Made by a program: the position numbers and the translations under genes. DNA of 64,000 bases from Streptomyces lomondensis (GTDB lineage Bacteria > Actinomycetota > Actinomycetes > Streptomycetales > Streptomycetaceae). The notes below the pieces were generated by a model. It had not been told where the DNA came from, ran no database searches, and saw only the letters and a list, made by a program, of their open reading frames with translations. Location of the stretch: NCBI RefSeq assembly GCF_014651035.1, contig NZ_BMWC01000001.1:1209581-1273580 (forward strand), in the 5' to 3' direction. Of the stretch, positions 55,526 to 64,000 are shown piece after piece; within the stretch, counting starts at the first letter, position 1, and each line of letters begins with the position of its first letter.

Positions 55526-56565
55526 CACAGCCTCCGCGGCGGCTGCTGGGGATACGCCGGAACGCCCCGGCCCAGCCCGCCGAAGCCGCTCTGCTGCTGG
55601 GGTGCGGCGGGCACCGGCGTGCGCTGGAGGATCTCCTCGACGACCTGCTCGGCCGTGCGGCGGTTCAGCTGGGCCTGGGCGGTGGGCAGCAGACGGTGGG
55701 CCAGGACGGCGACCGCGAGGGCCTGCACGTCGTCCGGCAGCGCGTACTCCCGGCCGCTGAGGGCCGCGGACGCCTTCGCCGCGCGCAGCAGGTGCAGCGT
55801 CGCGCGCGGGGAGGCGCCCAGTCTGAGGTCGGGGTGCGTGCGCGTGGCGCCGACCAGGTCGACCGCGTAGCGCCGGACCGGCTCGGCGACGTGCACGCCG
55901 CGCACCGCTTCGATCAGCTTGAGGATCTCGTGCGCGTGGGCCACGGGCTGGAGGTCCTCCAGCGGTGAGACGCCGCCGTGCACGTCCAGCATCTGCAGCT
56001 CGGCCTCCGCGCTGGGGTAGCCGACCGAGACCCGGGCCATGAAGCGGTCGCGCTGGGCCTCCGGCAGCGGGTAGGTGCCCTCCATCTCGACCGGGTTCTG
56101 CGTCGCCACCACCATGAAGGGGCTGGGCAGTTCGTAGGTCTTGCCGTCGATGGTGACCTGGCGCTCCTCCATCGACTCCAGGAGCGCGGACTGCGTCTTG
56201 GGCGAGGCGCGGTTGATCTCGTCGCCGATCACCACCTGGGCGAAGATCGCGCCCGGCTTGAACTCGAAGTCGCGGCGCTGCTGGTCCCAGATGGACACAC
56301 CGGTGATGTCCGACGGCAGCAGGTCGGGCGTGAACTGGATGCGCCGCACCGAGCAGTCGATGGACCGCGCCAGCGCCTTGGCCAGCATCGTCTTGCCGAC
56401 TCCCGGGACGTCCTCGATCAGCAGATGTCCCTCGGCCAGCAGCACGGTCAGCGAGAGCCGTACGACCTCGGGCTTGCCCTCGATCACGCCTTCCACCGAC
56501 TCCCGCACGCGCTCCACCACGGCGGTCAGATCAGTGAGGCTCGCTCGATCGTCATAGGTCGTCAC
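55525..56565 (-). CDS. moxR: MoxR family AAA+ ATPase
   Basis: About 346 aa. Walker A EDVPGVGKTMLAKAL, Walker B VVIGDEINRASPKTQSALLE, sensor MVVATQNPVEMEGTYPLPEAQRDRFMA, arginine fingers conserved. A Pro/Gln-rich C-terminal tail follows. MoxR proteins act as chaperone-type ATPases, often inserting metal or activating a von Willebrand A partner. GTG 56565 after GAGGAGGGCCGG. First gene of a moxR-DUF58-tgpA operon. Confidence 0.94.
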   Translation of the reverse strand: MTTYDDRASLTDLTAVVERVRESVEGVIEGKPEVVRLSLTVLLAEGHLLIEDVPGVGKTMLAKALARSIDCSVRRIQFTPDLLPSDITGVSIWDQQRRDFEFKPGAIFAQVVIGDEINRASPKTQSALLESMEERQVTIDGKTYELPSPFMVVATQNPVEMEGTYPLPEAQRDRFMARVSVGYPSAEAELQMLDVHGGVSPLEDLQPVAHAHEILKLIEAVRGVHVAEPVRRYAVDLVGATRTHPDLRLGASPRATLHLLRAAKASAALSGREYALPDDVQALAVAVLAHRLLPTAQAQLNRRTAEQVVEEILQRTPVPAAPQQQSGFGGLGRGVPAYPQQPPRRL

Positions 56566-56845
56566 CCGGCCCTCCTCGGCCTTTCCCCTGCTCCCAGGAA
56601 GCACGGGATACCCCATTTTCCCGGGCCGGCGCCCCAAGACGCGGGCCGGCCCACCCCGAACCACGGGCACCACGCGTGAAAGGTTCCGCGCGACGCCACT
56701 CCCGCATTCTTGCTGCCGTTACCGATTCGTGTCACTCGACTGTGGACAACTGGCCGCGATATGTCGGTGTTGCGACCATTCGAACGCGTGACTGACAGGG
56801 TTTCGACAGCTACCGCAGGTTGTTTCTCCGGGGTGGGCCACCAGG

Positions 56846-57403
56846 TCAGGAGGCGGGGTCGACCTCGCGCAGCAGGCCGGTCCGCACGTCGAACACGAAT
56901 CCCCGCACATCGTCGGTGTGCGGCAGGAACGGCGAGGTGCGCACCCGCTGCATCGACTGCCGGACGTCCTGGTCGACGTCCCGGAAGGACTCCACCGCCC
57001 ACGCCGGGCGCTGGCCGACCTCGGCCTCCAGTTCGTTGCGGAAGTCCTCGGTGAGGGTCTCCATGCCGCAGCCGGTGTGGTGGACGAGGACGACGCTGCG
57101 GGTGCCGAGCTTGCGCTGGCTGATCGTGAGGGAGCGGATCACGTCGTCGGTGACGACGCCGCCGGCGTTGCGGATCGTGTGGCAGTCGCCCAGCTCCAGG
57201 CCGAGCGCGGCGAGCGGGTCGAGGCGGGCGTCCATGCAGGCCACGACGGCCACGTGCAGGGCGGGCCTGGCGTCCATCCCGGCGTGGGCGAAATCGGCGG
57301 CGTACCGGGTGTTGGCGTCGACGATACGGTCGGTGACCGTGCCGCCGGCGGGTCTGGCGCTCTCCGAACCTGTGGGTACCGATGCAGAAGTCGTCATAGT
57401 CAT
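56846..57403 (-). CDS. Beta-class carbonic anhydrase
   Basis: 185 aa. Zinc and catalytic residues Cys56, Asp58, Arg60 (ACMDARLD), and His109 and Cys112 (VHHTGCGM), as in beta carbonic anhydrases. It interconverts carbon dioxide and bicarbonate in the cytoplasm. ATG 57403 or 57397. It is the last gene before the dcw operon and is divergent from it. Confidence 0.92.
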   Translation of the reverse strand: MTMTTSASVPTGSESARPAGGTVTDRIVDANTRYAADFAHAGMDARPALHVAVVACMDARLDPLAALGLELGDCHTIRNAGGVVTDDVIRSLTISQRKLGTRSVVLVHHTGCGMETLTEDFRNELEAEVGQRPAWAVESFRDVDQDVRQSMQRVRTSPFLPHTDDVRGFVFDVRTGLLREVDPAS

Positions 57404-57793
57404 GACGTTACTGGTCAGACCCTGCCCAGGCCTCCGGGGGGAGGGGGCTGGGAGTGCCGGCGAGTGAGGGGTGTGAGGTAACCCACAAGGGTGGTGTGCC
57501 GCGGGCGACGGCCGGCCGCCGGGCCAGGTCGCGACGCGCAGGCCGGTTGATTGACCGCGAGACAGGGTGGACTAAAGTGACGCGAAGCGGGAGGCGAGAC
57601 TCTCCCCGCTGGACTGATTACTTCGGAGATCCCGGCGGCGACCGGAGATCTCCCCGCGTGCGCGGCGCGTACGTACGGCTCGGCCTCCTCCCGCTCCCGG
57701 TCGGCTGACGCTTCCGGCGCCGGCAGGCCTCCCCTTCGCGAGCGGGCGGGGACCCGGCGGTGCGTACGGGCCCGCCGGATCTGAGAGGGCCCC
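57404..57793. other. 390-bp leader region upstream of rsmH
   Basis: This gap carries the promoter and an unusually long untranslated leader for the dcw operon. Besides the promoter-like elements at 57551-57578 it has several imperfect stem-loops (e.g. around 57585-57660, with GGAGATC / GATCTCC arms). No mraZ gene is seen here, although many bacteria have mraZ before rsmH. Confidence 0.7.
57551..57578 (+). promoter_or_regulatory. Housekeeping-type promoter of the dcw operon
   Basis: TTGACC (57551-57556), 16 bp, TAAAGT (57573-57578): a good match to the HrdB-type consensus. The start site would be about 210 nt upstream of rsmH, so the leader would be long and may carry regulatory folds. Confidence 0.65.
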
Positions 57794-58750
57794 TTGAGCC
57801 AGAGTCGACACGTCCCCGTGATGCTCCAGCGGTGCCTGGACTTGCTGGCACCCGCCCTGGAGGGGCCGGACGCGGTGGTCGTCGACTGCACCCTCGGGCT
57901 CGGCGGCCACAGCGAGGCGCTCCTGGAGAGGTTCCCCGAGGCCCGGCTCGTCGCCCTCGACCGCGACAAGGAGGCGCTGCGCCTGTCCGGCGAGCGCCTC
58001 GCGCCCTACGGGGAGCGCGCCACCCTCGTCCACGCCGTCTACGACGAGCTGCCCGAGGTGCTGGGCAGGCTCGGCATCGCGCGCGTGCAGGGCGTCCTGT
58101 TCGACCTGGGCGTCTCCTCCATGCAGCTCGACGAGGCCGACCGCGGCTTCGCCTACGCCCAGGACGCCCCGCTCGACATGCGCATGGACCAGACGTCGGG
58201 GGTCAGCGCCGCCGAGGTCCTCAACACGTACCCGCCGGGCGAGCTGGTGCGCATCCTCCGGGCGTACGGCGAGGAGAAGCAGGCCAAGCGGATCGTGTCG
58301 GCGATCGTGCGCGAGCGCGAGAAGGAGCCGTTCAGCACCAGCGCGCGGCTGGTCGAGCTGATCCGGGACGCGCTGCCGCAGGCCGCCAAGCGCACCGGCG
58401 GCAACCCGGCCAAGCGCACCTTCCAGGCCCTGCGCATCGAGGTCAACGGCGAACTCGCCGTCCTGGAGAGGGCGATCCCGGCCGCCGTGAAGGCGCTCGA
58501 CGTGGGCGGGCGGATCGCGGTGCTGTCGTACCACTCGCTGGAGGACCGCATCGTCAAGCAGGTGTTCGCGGCCGGCGCCGCCACGACGGCGCCGCCCGGG
58601 CTGCCCGTCGTGCCCGAGCGGTACCAGCCGCGGCTCAAGCTGCTCACGCGCGGTGCCGAACTCCCCACCGAAGAGGAGATCGCCGAGAACCGGCGGGCGG
58701 CACCGGCACGGCTGCGCGGGGCCCAGCGCATCAGGGAGGACGTCGAGTGA
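57794..58750 (+). CDS. rsmH: 16S rRNA (cytosine1402-N4)-methyltransferase
   Basis: 318 aa, first gene of the dcw operon. It methylates C1402 of 16S rRNA. It begins [17 protein letters not shown] with the SAM motif [17 protein letters not shown]. Also [45 protein letters not shown] and [15 protein letters not shown]. The start is TTG at 57794 after GAGAGGG. A 31-bp gap separates it from ftsL. Confidence 0.96.
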   Translation: MSQSRHVPVMLQRCLDLLAPALEGPDAVVVDCTLGLGGHSEALLERFPEARLVALDRDKEALRLSGERLAPYGERATLVHAVYDELPEVLGRLGIARVQGVLFDLGVSSMQLDEADRGFAYAQDAPLDMRMDQTSGVSAAEVLNTYPPGELVRILRAYGEEKQAKRIVSAIVREREKEPFSTSARLVELIRDALPQAAKRTGGNPAKRTFQALRIEVNGELAVLERAIPAAVKALDVGGRIAVLSYHSLEDRIVKQVFAAGAATTAPPGLPVVPERYQPRLKLLTRGAELPTEEEIAENRRAAPARLRGAQRIREDVE

Positions 58751-58781
58751 GGCGCGTGCAGGCCGGACCGAGGGAGCCTCA

Positions 58782-59237
58782 GTGAGCAGCACACCCGAGT
58801 TGAAGGGGCGGGCGGCACGCCTTGCGCGGCTCTTCCCGACCGGCCCCGGGCAGGCGGCCCGCACCCCCTTCGTCCTCCTGGTCGTCCTCCTCCTCGGCGG
58901 CGGTCTCATCGCCCTTCTGGTGCTGAACTCCGCCCTCAGCGAAGGCGCGTTCAAGCTCGACGACCTCCAGCGCGAGACCAAGAACCTCACCGACGAGGAG
59001 CAGGCCCTCCAGCGGGACATCGACGCCTACTCCGCGCCCGAGGCCCTCCAGCGCCGCGCCCGCGAACTCGGCATGGTCCCCGGCGGCGACCCCGCCTTCC
59101 TCGGCCCCGACGGCACGGTCAAGGGCGTCCCGAGCCCCGCCGCCGGCGCCCCGCAGACCACCGCCCACACCCCCCTGATCCTCGCCCCCGAAGCCATGCC
59201 CGACGGCCCCGCCCCGACCCCGACCCCCGGCAGGTGA
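58782..59237 (+). CDS. ftsL: Cell division protein FtsL
   Basis: 151 aa. A cytoplasmic basic N-terminus, one TM helix at residues 28-49, then a coiled coil (FKLDDLQRETKNLTDEEQAL and following) and a Pro-rich external tail. It forms the FtsQLB/FtsL-DivIC complex that controls FtsW/FtsI at the septum. GTG start after AGGGAGCC. The stop region CCCCGACCCCCGGCAGGTGA is repeated 644 bp later at the true ftsI start, with an extra ORF between. Confidence 0.92.
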   Translation: MSSTPELKGRAARLARLFPTGPGQAARTPFVLLVVLLLGGGLIALLVLNSALSEGAFKLDDLQRETKNLTDEEQALQRDIDAYSAPEALQRRARELGMVPGGDPAFLGPDGTVKGVPSPAAGAPQTTAHTPLILAPEAMPDGPAPTPTPGR

Positions 59238-59266
59238 CGGAAGTGTCCGACAGGGAACCCCCGCGC
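59217..59266 (+). repeat. Left copy of the duplicated ftsL/ftsI junction
   Basis: A 50-bp sequence (end of ftsL, GTGA overlap, then codons TEVSDREPPR) identical to 59861-59910. The similarity continues more weakly on both sides. The offset is exactly 644 bp. Confidence 0.95.
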
Positions 59267-59881
59267 TGCCGCGTACCGGGCCTCGCCGGGCCTGCCGGCC
59301 TGCCTGGACCCGGCGTTCGCCCGGTCCTCGGCGCGGTTTCCGCTCGCGGGTGCGCGGCGGGCCGGGCCTTCGGCCGGGTGACGGAGGTGCCCGCCGGGCA
59401 GTCGCCGCACCGCCAGGTGCCCGGTCCCGCAAGGGCTGCCGGCCCCGAGGTCCGGAGCCGCGTGTCCGGTTGCGTAAGGGCCGCCGGTCCCGAGGCCCGA
59501 GGCCGTCGCGGCGTGCGCCGTGCGGCCGGTCGCCGTCCCGGGTCGCGTCCGGCCCGCGTGCGCGTGATCCGCCGGCCGGCCTTCGACCCGGACCGGAGCC
59601 GGGCGCCGAGGCCGTGCCGGTCGCCTCGCGGCCGGCGAAACGCGTCCGGGGCGCTGCCGCCCGCCGCGCACGGCCCGGCGGGGTGCCTGCCGGCCGTACC
59701 ATGCCGCCGAAGTAGCCGTCGGCGCCTGACGGCGCGGCCCCCGCGCCCCGGTCCGCGGCGACGGCGGCCGTCCGGGCCCCGCGCCGAGGGCGACGGCCTC
59801 CGCCCGCGCCGCGGTCGCCCCGGCCTGCGTGCGGGCACCGCGTCCGTCAGTCCCCAGCCCACCCCGACCCCCGGCAGGTGA
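59234..59881 (+). CDS. Arg/Pro/Gly/Ala-rich ORF inserted between ftsL and ftsI
   Basis: A 215-codon open frame whose GTG overlaps the ftsL stop by 4 bp and whose stop overlaps the ftsI GTG by 4 bp (GTGA at both ends). It begins like FtsI (TEVSDREPPR) and ends like FtsL (PTPTPGR). An internal degenerate copy (VTEVPAGQSPHRQVPGPARA) starts at residue 49. The rest is low-complexity Arg, Pro, Gly and Ala with scattered Cys. No domain is visible. It looks like a duplication-born ORF that keeps translation coupled through the operon; whether the protein has a role is unknown. An assembly or recombination artefact must be excluded. Confidence 0.5.
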   Translation: MTEVSDREPPRCRVPGLAGPAGLPGPGVRPVLGAVSARGCAAGRAFGRVTEVPAGQSPHRQVPGPARAAGPEVRSRVSGCVRAAGPEARGRRGVRRAAGRRPGSRPARVRVIRRPAFDPDRSRAPRPCRSPRGRRNASGALPPAAHGPAGCLPAVPCRRSSRRRLTARPPRPGPRRRRPSGPRAEGDGLRPRRGRPGLRAGTASVSPQPTPTPGR

Positions 59882-59910
59882 CGGAAGTGTCCGACAGGGA
59901 ACCCCCGCGC
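59861..59910 (+). repeat. Right copy of the duplicated ftsL/ftsI junction
   Basis: Identical over 50 bp to 59217-59266. This copy leads into the complete ftsI gene. Confidence 0.95.
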
Positions 59911-61854
59911 CGCCGCGTGCCCGGCCCCGCCAGGCCCGCTCGCCCCGATGCCCGGCGCCGTCCCGGGCCCGGTGCCCGTCCGGCCCGTCCGGCCCGGCGG
60001 CCGGGGCCCGGCCGCCCGGCGGCGTCCAAGCCGCTGCGGCTGGGCAGCCCCCGCCCGCGGCTGCGGCTGGTCGGGCTCGCGCTGACGCTCGTGCTGGTCG
60101 CCTTCGTGGTGCGGCTGTTCCAGGTGCAGGCCGTCGACGCGAGCACGTATGCCGCCAAGGCCGAGCGGAACAGGTACGTCGGGCAGGTGCTGGCCGCGGA
60201 CCGCGGGGAGATCACCGACCGGTCCGGTGTGGCCCTGGCGACCAGCGAGGACGCCTACGACATCACCGCCGACCCCACGATGTTCGCCCCCGACCAGCTG
60301 AAGATCTCCGACGGGCCCGAGCAGGCGGCGGCCCTGCTCGCGCCGATCCTCGGCCAGGAGCAGGAGGCCCTGGTCAAGAAGCTGCGGCCGAAGAACAAGG
60401 CCCTCCGCTACGTCAAGCTGGCCTCCCGCCAGACCCCGCAGGTCTGGAAGCAGATCAAGGACCTGAAGTCCGCCCTCGCCAAGAAGGCGGAGACGGACAA
60501 GTCCACGCACAACGTCCTCGCGGGCGTCTTCTCGGTCGCCACCAGCAAGCGCGTGTACCCCAACGGCGACCTCGCCGCCGGGATACTGGGCTGGGTCAAC
60601 GGCGAGGACAAGCCCGGCGGCGGCATCGAACTCCAGCTGAACAAGCAGCTGGCCGGCAAGGACGGCAAGATCCGCTACGCCCAGTCCGGCGGCCGTCTCG
60701 TCCCCACCGCGGGCTCCACCGAGACCCCCGCCGTGCCCGGCAGCGACGTCGAGCTCACCATCGACCGCGACATCCAGTGGGCCGCCCAGAAGGCCATCAG
60801 CGACCAGGTGAAGGAGTCGGCGGCCGACCGCGGCTACGTCATCGTCCAGGACACCCGCACCGGGCAGATCCTGGCCATGGCCAACTCGCCCGGTTTCGAC
60901 CCCAACGACCTGTCCGACGCCGAACCGGACGCCCTGGGCAACGCGGCCCTCCAGGACGCCTTCGAACCCGGCTCCACCGCCAAGGTCATGTCGATGGCCG
61001 CCGTCCTGGAGGAGAACGCCGCCACTCCGACGACCCACGTCGTCGTGCCCAACCGGCTGCACCGCGGCGACCGGCTCTTCAAGGACGACGTGAACCACCC
61101 GACCTGGTACCTGACGCTCAACGGCGTCCTCGCCAAGTCCAGCAACATCGGCACCATCCTCGCCACCGGCCAGCTCGGCAAGTCCCAGGCCCAGGCCAAC
61201 AAGGTCCTCTACGACTACCTGCGCAGGTTCGGCCTCGGCAGCTACACCGGCCTCGGCTTCCCAGGCGAGACCAAGGGCATCCTCGCCCCGCCCGACAAGT
61301 GGTCGACCTCGCAGCAGTACACGATCCCTTTCGGCCAGGGCGTCTCCATCAACGCCATGCAGGCGGCATCGGTGTACTCGACCATCGCCAACGGCGGCGT
61401 CCGCGTGGAACCCACGCTCGTCCGCGGCACCAAGGGCCCCGACGGCCGCTTCACCCCCGCCCCCAAGCCCGAGAAGACACGGGTCGTAAGCGAGAAGACG
61501 GCGAAGACCCTCGCCCAGATGCTGGAGTCCGTCGTGGACGACGAGGAGGGCACCGGCACCAAGGCACGCATCCCCGGCTACCGCGTCGCGGGCAAGACGG
61601 GCACGGCCAACCGCGTGGATCCGGCCACCGGCAAGTACAAGGGCTACACGTCGTCGTTCGCCGGATTCGCGCCCGCGGACAAACCCCGCATCACCGTCTA
61701 CTGCGCCATCCAGAACGCCACCCAGGGCAACTACTTCGGTGGCCAGATCTGCGGCCCCGTCTACAAGCAGGTCATGGAGTTCGCACTGAAGTCCCTCCAG
61801 GTCCCGCCGACCGGAGCCCCGCCCGCGAAGCTCCCGGTCACCTTCAGGCGCTGA
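59878..61854 (+). CDS. ftsI: Penicillin-binding protein 3, FtsI (septal transpeptidase)
   Basis: A 658-aa class B PBP for septal peptidoglycan. The N-terminal ~60 residues are an Arg/Pro-rich cytoplasmic arm, with TM helix 62-85 (LRLVGLALTLVLVAFVVRLF). The transpeptidase motifs are Ser366-x-x-Lys369 (PGSTAK), Ser421-Ser422-Asn423 and Lys573-Thr-Gly575 (GKTGTANR), all intact. GTG start overlaps the stop of the inserted ORF by 4 bp. Its Arg/Pro-rich arm is similar in composition to that ORF, so the arm may be a repeat-prone region. Confidence 0.95.
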   Translation: MTEVSDREPPRRRVPGPARPARPDARRRPGPGARPARPARRPGPGRPAASKPLRLGSPRPRLRLVGLALTLVLVAFVVRLFQVQAVDASTYAAKAERNRYVGQVLAADRGEITDRSGVALATSEDAYDITADPTMFAPDQLKISDGPEQAAALLAPILGQEQEALVKKLRPKNKALRYVKLASRQTPQVWKQIKDLKSALAKKAETDKSTHNVLAGVFSVATSKRVYPNGDLAAGILGWVNGEDKPGGGIELQLNKQLAGKDGKIRYAQSGGRLVPTAGSTETPAVPGSDVELTIDRDIQWAAQKAISDQVKESAADRGYVIVQDTRTGQILAMANSPGFDPNDLSDAEPDALGNAALQDAFEPGSTAKVMSMAAVLEENAATPTTHVVVPNRLHRGDRLFKDDVNHPTWYLTLNGVLAKSSNIGTILATGQLGKSQAQANKVLYDYLRRFGLGSYTGLGFPGETKGILAPPDKWSTSQQYTIPFGQGVSINAMQAASVYSTIANGGVRVEPTLVRGTKGPDGRFTPAPKPEKTRVVSEKTAKTLAQMLESVVDDEEGTGTKARIPGYRVAGKTGTANRVDPATGKYKGYTSSFAGFAPADKPRITVYCAIQNATQGNYFGGQICGPVYKQVMEFALKSLQVPPTGAPPAKLPVTFRR

Positions 61855-62035
61855 CCGGCCGCAAGCCCCGGTCAGCACGGAATCAGCCAGGAACCACCTC
61901 GTGACAACGATCACCCCCGACCCCGGGAACCAGAGCGCCCCCGGCCCCTCGCTTCGCCCGGAGGCGGGTACGCCCGGTACGCTCACCGCCGTGCCACACG
62001 CTGATCAGTCCCAAACCACCCAGAAGGGCCATCCC

Positions 62036-63565
62036 GTGACATACCCCGGGCCGCCCAGGCCGGTGCAGGTCTCCGCCACACCCCTCGCGGAACTCGCCGA
62101 TCAGCTGGGTGCCCCCGCGCCGGAGAGCGCCGCCGAGGTCACGGGCATCACCCACGACTCCCGCGCCGTGCGCCCCGGCGATCTGTACGCCGCCCTCCCG
62201 GGCGCCCGGCTGCACGGTGCCGACTTCGTCGACCAGGCTGCGGGCCTGGGCGCCGCCGCCGTGCTGACCGATCCCACCGGCGCCGAGCGCGCCGCGGCCT
62301 CCGGGCTGCCGGTCCTGGTCGTCGACGACCCGCGCGCGCAGATGGGCGAGCTGGCCGCCACGATCTACGGCCACCCCGGCCGGGACCTGCTCCAGATCGG
62401 CATCACCGGCACCTCCGGCAAGACCACCACCGCCTACCTCGTCGAGGGCGGCCTGAAGACCGTGAAGTCGACCGGCCTGATCGGCACGGTCGAGATGCGC
62501 ATCGGCGACGAGCGCATCAAGTCCGAGCGCACCACGCCCGAGGCCACCGACCTCCAGGCCCTGTTCGCCGTCATGCGCGAGCGCGGCGTCGAGGCGGTCG
62601 CCATGGAGGTCTCCAGCCACGCCCTGGTCCTCGGCCGCGTCGACGGCTGCGTCTTCGACATCGGCGTCTTCACCAACCTCAGCCCGGAGCACATGGAGTT
62701 CCACTCCGACATGGAGGACTACTTCCGGGCCAAGGCGCAGCTGTTCACCCCGAAACGCGGCAAACTCGGCGTGGTCAACGTCGACGACGAGTACGGCCGC
62801 AGGCTGGCCAACGAGGCCACCGTCCCGGTCGTCACCTACTCCGCCGAGGGCCACCCCGACGCCGACTGGCGCGCCGAGGACGTCGAGGTCGGCCGACTGG
62901 ACTCGACGTTCACCGTCATCGGCCCCAAGGGCGAGCGGATCGCCGCCAGGTCGCCGCTGCCGGGCCCCTTCAACGTGGCCAACACCCTCGCCGCGATCGT
63001 CGCCCTGGCCGTCGCCGGCCTCGACCCGCAGGCCGCCGCCGACGGAGTCGCCGCCGTACCCGGCGTGCCGGGCCGCCTGGAGCGCGTCGACGCCGGGCAG
63101 CCGTACCTCGCGGTCGTCGACTACGCCCACAAGACCGACGCCGTCGAGTCCGTGCTGCGCGCCCTGCGCAAGGTCACCGAGGGCAGGCTGCACATCGTCC
63201 TCGGCTGCGGCGGCGACCGGGACACCACCAAGCGCGCGCCCATGGGCGCCGCCGCGGCCCGGCTCGCCGACACCGCCGTACTGACCTCCGACAACCCCCG
63301 TGGCGAGGACCCCCTCGCGATCCTCGCCACGATGCTCCAGGGCGCGGCCTCCGTGCCCGCGCACGAGCGCGGCGAGGTGCAGGTCTTCGAGGACCGGGCC
63401 GCCGCGATCGCCGCCGCCGTCGCCCGCGCAGAGCCCGGCGACACCGTGCTGGTCGCGGGCAAGGGCCACGAGCAGGGCCAGGACATCGCCGGGGTGGTCC
63501 GTCCCTTCGACGACCGCCAGGTGCTCCGCGAAGCCATCCAGAAGACCCAGGGGATGAACTTGTGA
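62036..63565 (+). CDS. murE: UDP-MurNAc-tripeptide synthetase (diaminopimelate-adding)
   Basis: About 509 aa. It adds diaminopimelate to UDP-MurNAc-L-Ala-D-Glu (LL-DAP would be expected in Streptomyces). P-loop [45 protein letters not shown]-type [13 protein letters not shown], and the DAP-recognition DNPRGEDP. Start: GTG 62036 with AGAAGGGCC 8 nt upstream gives the usual length. An in-frame GTG at 61901 (after AGGAACC) would add 45 residues and close the 181-bp gap to ftsI; it cannot be excluded. Overlaps murF by 4 bp (GTGA). Confidence 0.95.
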   Translation: MTYPGPPRPVQVSATPLAELADQLGAPAPESAAEVTGITHDSRAVRPGDLYAALPGARLHGADFVDQAAGLGAAAVLTDPTGAERAAASGLPVLVVDDPRAQMGELAATIYGHPGRDLLQIGITGTSGKTTTAYLVEGGLKTVKSTGLIGTVEMRIGDERIKSERTTPEATDLQALFAVMRERGVEAVAMEVSSHALVLGRVDGCVFDIGVFTNLSPEHMEFHSDMEDYFRAKAQLFTPKRGKLGVVNVDDEYGRRLANEATVPVVTYSAEGHPDADWRAEDVEVGRLDSTFTVIGPKGERIAARSPLPGPFNVANTLAAIVALAVAGLDPQAAADGVAAVPGVPGRLERVDAGQPYLAVVDYAHKTDAVESVLRALRKVTEGRLHIVLGCGGDRDTTKRAPMGAAAARLADTAVLTSDNPRGEDPLAILATMLQGAASVPAHERGEVQVFEDRAAAIAAAVARAEPGDTVLVAGKGHEQGQDIAGVVRPFDDRQVLREAIQKTQGMNL

Positions 63566-64000
63566 TCGCCCTCTCCCTCGCCGAGATCGCAGAAGTCGTC
63601 GGCGGGCAGACGCACGACATACCGGATCCGTCCGTCCAGGTCACCGGCCCGGTCGTCCGGGACTCCCGCGAGGCGGTGCCGGGCAGCCTGTTCGTGGCCT
63701 TCGCCGGGGAGCGCGTGGACGGCCACGACTTCGCGGCGGCGGTCGTCGAGGCGGGAGCGGTGGCCGTGCTCGGCACCCGGCCCGTCGGCGTGCCCGCGAT
63801 CGTCGTGGACGACGTCCAGGCCGCCCTCGGTGCCCTCGCCCGGCACGTCGTACGCCGCCTCGGCGCCACCCTCGTCGCCCTCACCGGCTCGGCGGGCAAG
63901 ACCAGCACCAAGGACCTCATCGCGCAGGTCCTCCAGCGCAAGGCGCCGACGGTGTTCACGCCCGGCTCGCTCAACAACGAGATCGGGCTGCCGCTGACCG
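63562..64000 (+). CDS. murF: UDP-MurNAc-tripeptide-D-Ala-D-Ala ligase, 5' part
   Basis: The first 146 codons of MurF, cut by the window end. It adds D-Ala-D-Ala to the cell-wall precursor. It starts [19 protein letters not shown] and has the ATP motif [16 protein letters not shown] near residue 113 and the NNEIGLPL segment after it. The GTG overlaps the murE stop as GTGA, continuing the tight dcw order. Confidence 0.95.
   Translation, partial: MIALSLAEIAEVVGGQTHDIPDPSVQVTGPVVRDSREAVPGSLFVAFAGERVDGHDFAAAVVEAGAVAVLGTRPVGVPAIVVDDVQAALGALARHVVRRLGATLVALTGSAGKTSTKDLIAQVLQRKAPTVFTPGSLNNEIGLPLT

Noticed and set aside
59119..61986. 955-codon minus-strand frame over ftsI and the inserted region
   Set aside because: Antisense to the intact ftsI transpeptidase; repeat-like stretches arise from the reverse complement of the junction duplication.

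Overview
The window is a stretch of Streptomyces chromosome. Base composition is very GC-rich with strong G/C bias at third codon positions, GTG and TTG starts are common, and many genes have close Streptomyces relatives (a ROK glucokinase preceded by an SCO2127-type gene, a MacRS-type two-component system, PkaF-type kinase, class II DAHP synthase, DUF3040, SAV_6107-type HEPN). From memory, the order follows the S. coelicolor SCO2135-to-SCO2088 interval in reverse numbering, ending in the division and cell-wall (dcw) cluster. Parts of the order also resemble M. tuberculosis Rv2190c-Rv2158c (NlpC/P60, PimB', FadD15, SRPBCC, ArsA-like, PlsC, GT87, DAHP synthase, PknL/Rv2175c, MetF, then dcw). 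No tRNA, rRNA, CRISPR array, transposase or phage gene was seen.

Layout. 0-6.7 kb: two NlpC/P60 cell-wall hydrolases, a lipoprotein with a zinc-protease motif, a PadR/MATE efflux pair and a GT87 membrane mannosyltransferase. 6.7-13.1 kb: a PimB-type mannosyltransferase, a Tat-exported cholesterol oxidase next to a dispersed repeat, an acyl-CoA ligase, a phosphoesterase and an SRPBCC protein. 13.2-22.3 kb: an ArsA-like protein, the SCO2127/glkA pair, an EEP-fold protein, a lipase-like hydrolase, PlsC, MacS/MacR and phosphofructokinase. 22.3-26.7 kb: a fused anthranilate synthase with a Trp-Trp-Trp leader peptide and attenuator, divergent from DAHP synthase; then bfd (with an iron box) and bfr.

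26.9-33.1 kb holds a sulfite-oxidase-like enzyme and then the most unusual part of the window. A Crp-family regulator precedes four overlapping genes: a class III nucleotide-cyclase-like protein, a P-loop/alpha-helical-repeat protein, an SPFH/band-7-like protein and a small membrane protein resembling Pycsar TM effectors. The cyclase-like protein and its neighbour share a short Gly/Ser/Phe motif that could be a homotypic assembly motif. This looks like a cyclic-nucleotide signalling or conflict (anti-phage-like) cassette placed between housekeeping genes.

33.2-43.6 kb: endonuclease IV, a PASTA kinase, the riboswitch-controlled thiOSG operon, a ferredoxin-reductase-like flavoprotein, an Rv2175c-like DNA-binding protein, thiE (behind four 32-bp tandem repeats), metF and a Tyr/Gln-rich membrane protein. 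43.6-51.5 kb: a CrtI-like oxidoreductase, a G-run-rich gap, a TetR/YhgE/ABC efflux operon with an operator-like palindrome, a HEPN protein, a methyltransferase and DUF3040. 51.7-57.4 kb: a MoxR-DUF58-transglutaminase operon and a beta-carbonic anhydrase. 57.5-64 kb: the dcw operon rsmH-ftsL-ftsI-murE-murF (murF cut by the window end). Between ftsL and ftsI the normal overlapping junction is present twice, 644 bp apart, enclosing an Arg/Pro/Gly/Ala-rich ORF that overlaps both genes by 4 bp.
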